Part shown: positions 27,922 to 35,369 of the stretch, one piece after another
Layout: each line of letters begins with the position of its first letter
How positions within the stretch are numbered: the stretch's first letter is position 1
Source of the DNA: Methylococcaceae bacterium
GTDB taxonomy: Bacteria; Pseudomonadota; Gammaproteobacteria; Methylococcales; Methylomonadaceae
Reading direction: 5' to 3'
Length of the DNA stretch: 64,000 nucleotides
NCBI GenBank assembly: GCA_947505105.1
Contig: CANNKG010000001.1
Span: 1 to 64,000 of the forward strand
Translations under genes and position numbers: made by a program
Notes under the pieces: model-generated
What the model saw: the letters and a program-made list of their open reading frames with translations, nothing else
The model's database searches: none
What the model was told of the DNA's origin: nothing

Positions 27922-28851
27922 TCATGTCTGCTTATAAACTTGTTTAAATTTGATTAATGACTTTACCAAGCCGATATAGCGCATGAAAAAAATCTTAATT
28001 TTTTCTTCAAGAGGACGAGGGGCATCATTCAAATCGAACGAAATAATATGTTTAACAGGACGACCCATCAGTACGTCAATTCCAGTACGAAGCGCCATCG
28101 CACCATATAAGACAGCTGTATAAACCACTTGCGGAAAACCTGCTTCAGGATTTGCATATTGAAACTCCATGATCTCAATAATTTCAAAAGGAAGCTTAGT
28201 AAAAGGGATAATTTTTTGCAGAAATGGCATTGGTTCTAATGTTTCAAGCTCATTTTCCAAGACTTTGGCATTAAAAACCGGCATATTCTCTTTTCGATAG
28301 TCATAGACTAAAAGCAACTGCAACCCGGCAATGTCATATCCCGAGATAACCGGGACTTTATGTTTTTTAGCGCATTTATGTAGCGCAAATTTGCATAGTA
28401 TTGGCGGCTTATTGGTAACATCCACGCCGTCAAAAATAATATCCGCCCCCATCACCAAGGTTTCAACATTTGTATCGGTTATTCCGTCATCATGAACCGT
28501 AATTGAAACATATGGATTGATATCTCCGAGTCTACGCTTAAAGCTTTCTGCCTTATTGATACCCACATCCTGCAAGCGCACGCTCTGACGATTGATGTTA
28601 TGAAAATCATACCCATCAGGTTCGGCCAAAATAAAATTTTCTGCGCCGATTCGAATAAGTGGCTCAATGATTGCTCCGCCAATTGAGCCACATCCAGCGA
28701 CCAAAATTTTAGCTTTACGAATAACTCCCTGCTCTTCAGCAGAAATTATTCCATGATTACGCTTAATCATCTGCTGATACAGTGCTTCTCTTGGCGGTAA
28801 TTTAACAACTTCCCCTGTTGTGGTTTTATATTCTGTTAATTCTTCGGACAT
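27922..28851 (-). CDS. Stand-alone E1-like (ThiF/MoeB/HesA fold) adenylyltransferase
   Basis: The start at 28851 is fixed by a GGAGG site 5 bases upstream and gives 309 residues. The Rossmann ATP-binding loop VAGCGSIGGAI, the DFHNINRQ segment (the Arg and Asn that hold ATP), GINKAES (catalytic Lys) and IIFDGVDVTN (Mg-binding Asp) are all intact, so adenylation chemistry should work. The paired CxxC zinc sites of MoeB/ThiF are not seen, nor is any ubiquitin-like or JAB protein next door. It could activate an amino acid or peptide C terminus rather than ThiS/MoaD. The closest neighbour on its strand is an acyl-CoA ligase gene, separated by a MITE-like element. Confidence 0.8.
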   Translation of the reverse strand: MSEELTEYKTTTGEVVKLPPREALYQQMIKRNHGIISAEEQGVIRKAKILVAGCGSIGGAIIEPLIRIGAENFILAEPDGYDFHNINRQSVRLQDVGINKAESFKRRLGDINPYVSITVHDDGITDTNVETLVMGADIIFDGVDVTNKPPILCKFALHKCAKKHKVPVISGYDIAGLQLLLVYDYRKENMPVFNAKVLENELETLEPMPFLQKIIPFTKLPFEIIEIMEFQYANPEAGFPQVVYTAVLYGAMALRTGIDVLMGRPVKHIISFDLNDAPRPLEEKIKIFFMRYIGLVKSLIKFKQVYKQT

Positions 28852-28925
28852 TATTCCTCCAATCACTTACTCATCAACAATAGTTGTAAATTACAGCCAG
28901 CTGGCCTGCAAAGCTTTTTAGTTGC

Positions 28926-29080
28926 TCTAGTACTCAGTCAATTTAATTATGGCGGGTGTAGTTCAAAAAAAACCGTTCGTGGTGAGTTTGTCGAACCATG
29001 AACCGCAAATCCTTCGACAAGCTCAGGACGAACGGAGTATTTATAAGTACTCGACAAAACAAAATTGACTGAGTACTAGA
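28926..29080. mobile_element. MITE-like element, 155 bp
   Basis: The ends are a perfect 19-bp inverted repeat (TCTAGTACTCAGTCAATTT at 28926-28944 and its complement at 29062-29080). A CTAG at each end fits a TA/CTAG target as used by IS630/Tc1-type elements. Inside is a second inverted repeat of 23 bases (28973-28995 and 29013-29035, 20 of 23 pairing) with the core TTCGACAAGCTCAGGACGAACGG. There is no coding frame, so it is non-autonomous. Confidence 0.75.
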
Positions 29081-29167
29081 CTCTCACCGCCAGTAAATTG
29101 CAGCTCTAAAAAATTTACCCACCGCCTAGCCGATCAATCATGATGAACCGTTAACATGAGAGAGCAA

Positions 29168-30847
29168 TTATTTGTGGTAATTAGAGTATTTATCGCGTAA
29201 TTCACGTCGCAAAATCTTACTGACGTTGGATTTAGGCAACTCGTCGGCGAAAATGATTTGTTTAGGAATCTTATAATTCGTCAAACCTGTATGACAAAAT
29301 GCTTTTAAGTCATGCTCGGTTAATGAAGTATCTTTTTTAACCACCACCGCAACCACTGATTCGCCAGTTTTTTCATCCGATTTCCCAAACACACCTACCT
29401 CCTCTACGCCCGGATGCTCTAGAATAAAGCTTTCGATTTCATTCGGAAAAACGTTAAAGCCGGATACTAGAATCATGTCTTTTTTACGATCGACAATTTT
29501 GATAAAACCTTTTTCATCCATGATGCCTATATCACCGGTATGAAGCCAGCCATCATCACTCAGCACTCCGGCGGATTCTTCGGGCCTTTGCCAATATCCC
29601 CGCATCACCTGAGGGCCACGAATACAGATTTCACCAATTTGACCAATTCCAAGCGCGTTCCATAAATCATCCTGGATCGAAATTTCCGTAGAGGAAATCG
29701 GTAAGCCAATCATGCCGTTGAAGCTCTCCAATTCCATCGGATTCATGCATGCCGCCGGTGATGACTCGGTTAAACCATAAGCTTCGATCAAGGTAACGCC
29801 CGTAACGGCTTTCCATTTTTCAGCCACTAATGAATGAACCGGCATACCGCCGCTCAGAGACATTTTTAGATGAGAAAAATCAAGCTTCTTAAATTCCGGA
29901 TTATTTAACAATCCATTAAATAAAGTATTGACGCCAGTAATAGCCTCAAAACGAACTTTTTTTAATTCTTTGACCATGCCCTGCAAATCTCTTGGATTGG
30001 TGATCAAATAGTTCAACCATCCATGTTTCATTAATAACAGACAATTCGCAGTCAACGAAAAAATATGATAGAGAGGTAGCGCGGTAATTATGGTTCCCTT
30101 ATTACCCTGAATAGAATCAGCAATCCATGCCGAACACTGAAGTATATTTGCGACCAAATTTTTGTTCGTGAGAATCGCACCTTTTGATACGCCGGTCGTT
30201 CCGCCGGTATACTGAAGCAATGCGATATCGTGATGCTCGGTTTTGACCGTTACAAAATGATGCCGTGAACCACGCTTAAGCGCCTTTTTAAAACTGGTCG
30301 CATCAGGCAGATGATATGCGGGCACCATCTTTTTTACATGCTTTGAAACCAGATTCATGATATCCGATTTCGGAAATTTCAACATATCGCCCAATTGCGT
30401 AATAATTACATGCTTAATCGAGGTGTCATCGATAATCTCAGCAAGCAAACTGCAAAAGTTTTCAACGAGGATGATAGCTTCTGCGCCGGAATCATTCATC
30501 TGATGTTTAAGTTCGCGAGCCGTATACAGCGGATTAGTGTTAACCACGACAAATCCAGCACGTAACACCGCAAAGATCGCAATCGGATACTGCAATAAAT
30601 TAGGCATCATGATTGCAACGCGTGCGCCCTTCGCCAAACCAAGCTCGTCTTTAAGATATGCCGCTAATTGGTCAGTATAATTACCCAACTGCCGATAGGT
30701 AATTACCGTGCCGAAATTGGAGAAAGCGGGATGATCGGCGTAATTTTTTATACTATTATCAATAATATCTGCGACAGAATTAAATTCATCGAGCGAAATA
30801 TTTTCAGGAACACCCTTTGAATAACTATTCAACCAAGGTTTTTGCAT
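29168..30847 (-). CDS. fadD: Long-chain fatty-acid--CoA ligase
   Basis: The protein has 559 residues with a textbook AAAAGGAGG-type ribosome binding site 7-8 bases before ATG 30847. The AMP-binding motif YTGGTTGVSKGA (about residues 213-224), the second motif ITALPLYHIF, YGLTESSPAAC, WLHTGDIG and the C-terminal KDMILVSGFNVFPNEIE with a late catalytic Lys (NVSKILRREL) are all present. It activates fatty acids to acyl-CoA via acyl-AMP at the inner membrane face. It is divergent from the acyltransferase/cNMP gene and could supply its acyl-CoA. Length matches E. coli FadD (561). Confidence 0.92.
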   Translation of the reverse strand: MQKPWLNSYSKGVPENISLDEFNSVADIIDNSIKNYADHPAFSNFGTVITYRQLGNYTDQLAAYLKDELGLAKGARVAIMMPNLLQYPIAIFAVLRAGFVVVNTNPLYTARELKHQMNDSGAEAIILVENFCSLLAEIIDDTSIKHVIITQLGDMLKFPKSDIMNLVSKHVKKMVPAYHLPDATSFKKALKRGSRHHFVTVKTEHHDIALLQYTGGTTGVSKGAILTNKNLVANILQCSAWIADSIQGNKGTIITALPLYHIFSLTANCLLLMKHGWLNYLITNPRDLQGMVKELKKVRFEAITGVNTLFNGLLNNPEFKKLDFSHLKMSLSGGMPVHSLVAEKWKAVTGVTLIEAYGLTESSPAACMNPMELESFNGMIGLPISSTEISIQDDLWNALGIGQIGEICIRGPQVMRGYWQRPEESAGVLSDDGWLHTGDIGIMDEKGFIKIVDRKKDMILVSGFNVFPNEIESFILEHPGVEEVGVFGKSDEKTGESVVAVVVKKDTSLTEHDLKAFCHTGLTNYKIPKQIIFADELPKSNVSKILRRELRDKYSNYHK

Positions 30848-31500
30848 GTACTACCTCCTTAAATATGCAGCCTAATTTCTTAGTTTATATATCAAAAAGA
30901 TAAAACCGCTGGTGATTAGTCCGTCAGCTTTATAAAGATTTTATGATAGTGATAATTTATTATACACATATTTTTATACAAGATACCACTAAACTTAAGA
31001 AATGCTAACGATATAGTATACCTTGAGTAAAATCAAAGCGTTTATCATGACTGAATAAACTAGTTAAGTCAATATTGTTGATACTTCAAGAATATTTTTT
31101 ATCTTTATGCTTTGAAATTAAACATATTTATTTCTTAAAAAAAGACTATGCGCTTAATAATGTGTCTTTTACACTCTGCCACCGAAACAATATGACTTAA
31201 TGGGGAGCAATTCACAGAACTTTTTGCTAGATGCTTATTAAATGCTTAAATAAACCTCAAAACCCATCTATTGCAATTAACAAAGCCGTTAGAATAATTG
31301 ATTTACTGATTTACTTTGCTCGAACTATTTGTTTCAATTATTGAACAGGGTCATAATATATAAGTACGTAGTTTGCTTTAACTTCATTGCTTCAATATTA
31401 ACCTTGAAATAATTAGGACAATAAGAAACTACGTTTAACTTACTTTTAATAATATAATTTCTCTAAGGTTATTTATCTTAATAGAGAGGGAGGCCAGATC
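30848..31500. other. Divergent intergenic region, 653 bases
   Basis: No coding frame of note is present. It is strongly AT-rich and must carry promoters for fadD (minus) and the acyltransferase-cNMP gene (plus). A GGGAGG ribosome binding site at 31487-31492 serves the plus-strand gene. I cannot pick promoter boxes or regulator sites with confidence. Confidence 0.45.
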
Positions 31501-32634
31501 ATGTTAGCAGAATTTTTCATGCAGCTAGAAAAAGTCAAGGTCGCAAAATCTCGTGAAGAACTCGATGCGATTTATCGTTTTCGCTATGATATTTATTTTA
31601 AAGAATTACATCGAGAGATTGGCGGCGTTGACCATGATCGACAGATGGTCACTGATTCGGATGACGAAGATCCTACTAGCTTCCATCTTTACGTCGGTAA
31701 TTTAGACAACATCATCGGGACCGTCAGAATAATGACTTGGAAGGCTGACCATGTCCCCGAATACGTCTTTAAAAAACTCAGCATGGGATTGTTTGATAAT
31801 ATTAAACAATTAAATACCGCCGAACTAGGGCGCTTTATGATTAAGCCCAGCAATAGAGGTAAATTGATATTACCTTCGATGGCAAATGGTGCTTATAATT
31901 TTATAGTGGAAGAGCAAAATATTGATTTAGCGTTCCTATATTGTCGCCCTGGCTTAGTTAACCATTATCGTCGCCTTGGCGCGCGCCCATACGGCGGAGC
32001 AATGATTGACGCGCCCGAAGGCATGGAGGTCCCTTTGGTTATGGTCGCCTCCGATTATGAATATTATAAAAAAATGAAGTCGCCACTGGCCAGTTGCGTA
32101 AAGAAACATTTTGGCCCTGGTAAAAAACCGCCTATCGATATATCTCAATATTCCCAACTCTTTGATGACGATGTAAATCCTTTACTCGCTGACAGTAAAG
32201 AAGTTTGGCTAAATATCCAAGAGCATATTCTGACTCACCCTAATAAGAAAAATTCTTTTTTAGACGCGTTATCGGATAAAACCCTTAAAAAGCTATCTGA
32301 ATTTGGTTTTATTATGGATGCTCCGGCGGGTATGCTGATAACTCGCGAGGGCCATTTTGAACGTGAGATATATATTATTCTGGATGGAGTATTTGAAGTA
32401 TTTCAGGGCGATACTGTACTCAGACGCTTAAGCGAGGGCGATGTTTTCGGCGAAGTCGCCTTTTTTCATGAGAGCGGCAAACGTTCGGCATCTGTTAGGG
32501 CTATCGAAGATGGTCGAATAATTACTTTACGACGTAAGTTTTTAGACAAACTTAGTGAATCCGATCCAAAAATGGCTTTAAATATCACGTTTAACTTGGC
32601 AAAAACCTTATCCACACTGCTCAGTAACCCTTAA
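31501..32634 (+). CDS. FeeM/GNAT-like acyltransferase fused to a cyclic-nucleotide-binding domain
   Basis: The protein has 377 residues. Residues about 8-190 match the GNAT-fold family of N-acyl amino acid synthases and autoinducer synthases: IYRFRYDIYFKEL, IIGTVRIMTW, NTAELGRFMIKPSNRGK and LVNHYRRLGARPYGG. Residues about 250-375 are a cyclic-nucleotide-binding domain with the phosphate-binding cassette FGEVAFF..KRSASVRA, whose Arg suits cAMP or cGMP. There is no HTH. It may therefore transfer an acyl chain under second-messenger control. It starts after a GGGAGG site and is followed 72 bases on by the phospholipase gene. Confidence 0.8.
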   Translation: MLAEFFMQLEKVKVAKSREELDAIYRFRYDIYFKELHREIGGVDHDRQMVTDSDDEDPTSFHLYVGNLDNIIGTVRIMTWKADHVPEYVFKKLSMGLFDNIKQLNTAELGRFMIKPSNRGKLILPSMANGAYNFIVEEQNIDLAFLYCRPGLVNHYRRLGARPYGGAMIDAPEGMEVPLVMVASDYEYYKKMKSPLASCVKKHFGPGKKPPIDISQYSQLFDDDVNPLLADSKEVWLNIQEHILTHPNKKNSFLDALSDKTLKKLSEFGFIMDAPAGMLITREGHFEREIYIILDGVFEVFQGDTVLRRLSEGDVFGEVAFFHESGKRSASVRAIEDGRIITLRRKFLDKLSESDPKMALNITFNLAKTLSTLLSNP

Positions 32635-32705
32635 CCGATATTTTACTGATTCGCTCATTGAGGTCATTTTGGAATTACTATTTAAGAAAGATTTGGTGAA
32701 GATCA

Positions 32706-34964
32706 ATGAAGGAAATTGATGATCAGCTAAATAAGAGCGAACGCATCAAGTTTTTATCGAACGTTGCGCCATTCTCGGAACTCAATTACTCGGAACTTGA
32801 GATATTAGCTGACGATTTTCACAGCTTTTATTTGTATAAAGGGGAACTTCTAATTGAGCAAGGCGACTTGGACGATAGTTGTTACGTGCTTCGCAAAGGT
32901 CAGCTAGAAGTTTTTCAAACCAATCATCGGGGCGAACAAGTAAAAATCAATGTGATTGAACCTGGATGCATCGTTGGTGAAATTAGTTTTTATACCGGAG
33001 AACGACGCAGCTCCTCTGTTCATGCAACTGATGACTGTGAAATTCTGCAGTTATGTAAGTCAAGTGTGCTTAAGCTTGGTAGCGAATCTGCTCTACTACA
33101 TCATTTATCCGACGTTATAGCTGATCGACTTCAACGCAGTGAGTTACGTAAAGTATTATTCGTCAGCCCGTCATTTCATGAAATGAGTGACGCCGCAAAA
33201 CGTGATGTGGAAACTGAATTACAACTAGTCATTTGCCATAGCGGGCATATCGTTTTCCGCGAAGGGGAATTGAGCGCTGATATTTACATCATTATCAGCG
33301 GAAGGTTATGTATTACTGACAGTATTTCCGAACCTCATCGAGTCCTTTGTGAATTGGAGCATGGCCAAACTGTCGGCGAAATTGCTATGCTAACCGGACG
33401 CCCTCGCACGGCAACAGTTCGAGCGATTCGGGATAGTTTATTAGCTAAATTATCACCTGAGGCGTTTACTCGATTGTTGCAGAAGCATCCGGTCGATATG
33501 ATGAAGCAATTTGCCGGCAAACCGGTAACCCAGCTATGGCAGCAGACACTCGGCAAAGCCAAGAATCGGACGACCTTCATCAACTTGGCGATAATACCTA
33601 CTGATCCCAAGGTTCAGTTAACACTATTTGTTCAGAAACTGGCTGCCAGCTTATCTTTATTGGGGCCAACGCTTCACTTAAATCAATACCTTCTGGATAA
33701 TTATCTCAGTCCGCAAGGCATTGCCCAGACGCCGATGGAGGCCGCTAATAGCATTAACATTTCGCGTTGGCTTAATCATCAGGAATTGCGCTACAACTAT
33801 ATCCTGTATGAAGCGGATGCCACTTATACCGAGTGGACCAATCGCTGTTTACGGCAAGCAGATCGAATTCTGCTGGTTGGCGATGATGAATTATCGCCGC
33901 AACTCGGCTGTGTTGAGGCTCACATTCAAGAAAATGCAGGGTACGCGCATCTACCCAAGAGTCTGGTATTATTACATCGTACCCCGCCTTATACCGGCAC
34001 CCGTCAATGGCTAGATATACGGGATGTTGAAAGCCATTATCATGTTCTATTAAATGACGAAAATGATTTTGCGAGCATTGCCCGACTACTTGCAGGAAAA
34101 GGCATCGGCTTAGTGATTAGTGGCGGTGGGGCGCGTGGCTTTGCGCATATGGGTGGTATTCGCGCCTTACGTGAAGCGGGAGTCCCTATCGATAAAATTG
34201 GTGGCACGAGTGTTGGGTCAATTGTCGGCGCCATGACAGCATTGGACTGGACCTATAGCGACATGATTGAAAAGTCTCTATGTTTCAACTATAAGCTAGA
34301 CTATACTTTTCCTCTAGTATCGTTAACCACCGGCGCAAACTTTACCAAGGGCTTAAAGATGGGGCTAGGATTATCGCTAATCGAGGATTTGAGAATACCC
34401 TTTTTTTGTATCAGCACCGATCTATGCAGTTCGACTCAAAAAGTACATACCAAGGGTCCGGTCTGGAAATACGTGCGTGCCAGCGCTTCGATACCCGGCT
34501 TTTTTCCACCCATTGTTGAAGAGAATTGCGTACTGGTCGATGGTGCAATGATTAATAACATGCCTATCGATGTCATGAAAAGCAGTCATGATATCGGATG
34601 CGTAATCGCTTTTGACGTTATAGGAACCACCCAGTTGCAGAGTGGAACGCCGATTGACGGTACTTTATCCGGTTGGAAAGTGTTTATTCAGAGATACATT
34701 CCGTTCATGAAAAAAACCGATAATCTACCCCGACTTGCTCAAACCCTGATTCAGGCATCCCTCACCAAAAGCGAGGAAGCCAATAAAATGACCAAAGAGC
34801 TTGCTGATTATTATATTCAGTTTCCGGTTCAGCAATTTGGTTTACTGAAGTTCAATGACATCATTAAAATTTCGGATATAGGCTATCACTATGTGCGGGA
34901 TAAAATCGTCGAGTGGCGACAGAACGACCTGTGTGAATTTCCGGCTGATAAGGATAAACCTTAA
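32706..34964 (+). CDS. Patatin-like phospholipase (NTE type) with two cyclic-nucleotide-binding domains
   Basis: The protein has 752 residues. Two cyclic-nucleotide-binding domains (about 15-140 and 150-275) carry cassettes GEISFYTGERRSSSVHA and GEIAMLTGRPRTATVRA. A linker domain typical of neuropathy-target-esterase proteins (about 285-465) follows. The patatin core has the oxyanion motif SGGGARGFAHMG (about 470), nucleophile GGTSVGS (Ser about 502) and the dyad Asp in VDGAMINNMP (about 612). It deacylates phospholipids or lysophospholipids. Together with the acyltransferase just upstream, both with cyclic-nucleotide domains, it suggests coordinated release and transfer of acyl chains. No membrane helix is obvious. 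Confidence 0.88.
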   Translation: MKEIDDQLNKSERIKFLSNVAPFSELNYSELEILADDFHSFYLYKGELLIEQGDLDDSCYVLRKGQLEVFQTNHRGEQVKINVIEPGCIVGEISFYTGERRSSSVHATDDCEILQLCKSSVLKLGSESALLHHLSDVIADRLQRSELRKVLFVSPSFHEMSDAAKRDVETELQLVICHSGHIVFREGELSADIYIIISGRLCITDSISEPHRVLCELEHGQTVGEIAMLTGRPRTATVRAIRDSLLAKLSPEAFTRLLQKHPVDMMKQFAGKPVTQLWQQTLGKAKNRTTFINLAIIPTDPKVQLTLFVQKLAASLSLLGPTLHLNQYLLDNYLSPQGIAQTPMEAANSINISRWLNHQELRYNYILYEADATYTEWTNRCLRQADRILLVGDDELSPQLGCVEAHIQENAGYAHLPKSLVLLHRTPPYTGTRQWLDIRDVESHYHVLLNDENDFASIARLLAGKGIGLVISGGGARGFAHMGGIRALREAGVPIDKIGGTSVGSIVGAMTALDWTYSDMIEKSLCFNYKLDYTFPLVSLTTGANFTKGLKMGLGLSLIEDLRIPFFCISTDLCSSTQKVHTKGPVWKYVRASASIPGFFPPIVEENCVLVDGAMINNMPIDVMKSSHDIGCVIAFDVIGTTQLQSGTPIDGTLSGWKVFIQRYIPFMKKTDNLPRLAQTLIQASLTKSEEANKMTKELADYYIQFPVQQFGLLKFNDIIKISDIGYHYVRDKIVEWRQNDLCEFPADKDKP

Positions 34965-35369
34965 CTCGACCATCAATATTCGATGTTCAAGTTTCTTAAT
35001 TTTTGCAGCCTGATTCCTAGAAAATCATCCAGCTACTCGGTATTAAAAAGTGACGGTTATGCCTCTGATCCGATTAAAAAACTGCTCTAAATTCCATTTT
35101 TTGCCTTGGTACTCAATGTTAGATTCTCGTGCAACTGGCTGATCACCTGCCCATTACCAATAACCTGAAATCCTGATCCATAATGTTTACCCGATTATCA
35201 AGGCGTCGGCAAAATAGCTTTGACCTTAATCTTGGCGTGTCTTCTTATGCGAAAGGTTTTATAAATGGCGCAGTAGATACTTATGCCGCATGGGTGAACG
35301 CATAAAAAAACCGTCCATACTTCGATTGAGCTCAGCACGAACGGTTTTGTATGCGGTTAACTGCTCTGT
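34965..35369. other. Convergent intergenic region with hairpin repeat
   Basis: This region lies between the phospholipase gene (plus) and nasA (minus). No gene is seen. At 35301-35354 a stem forms between CATAAAAAAACCGT and ACGGTTTTGTATG. The inner TTCGATTGAGCTCAGCACGAACGG (35321-35344) is a diverged copy of the core found in the MITE-like element at 28926. It could act as a two-way terminator. Confidence 0.5.

Noticed and set aside
27922-34964. CBASS or ubiquitin-like antiphage system (E1-like protein plus patatin)
   Set aside because: No CD-NTase, no E2/JAB or ubiquitin-like gene is found. The patatin carries classical cyclic-nucleotide-binding domains of the NTE type rather than a CBASS layout.
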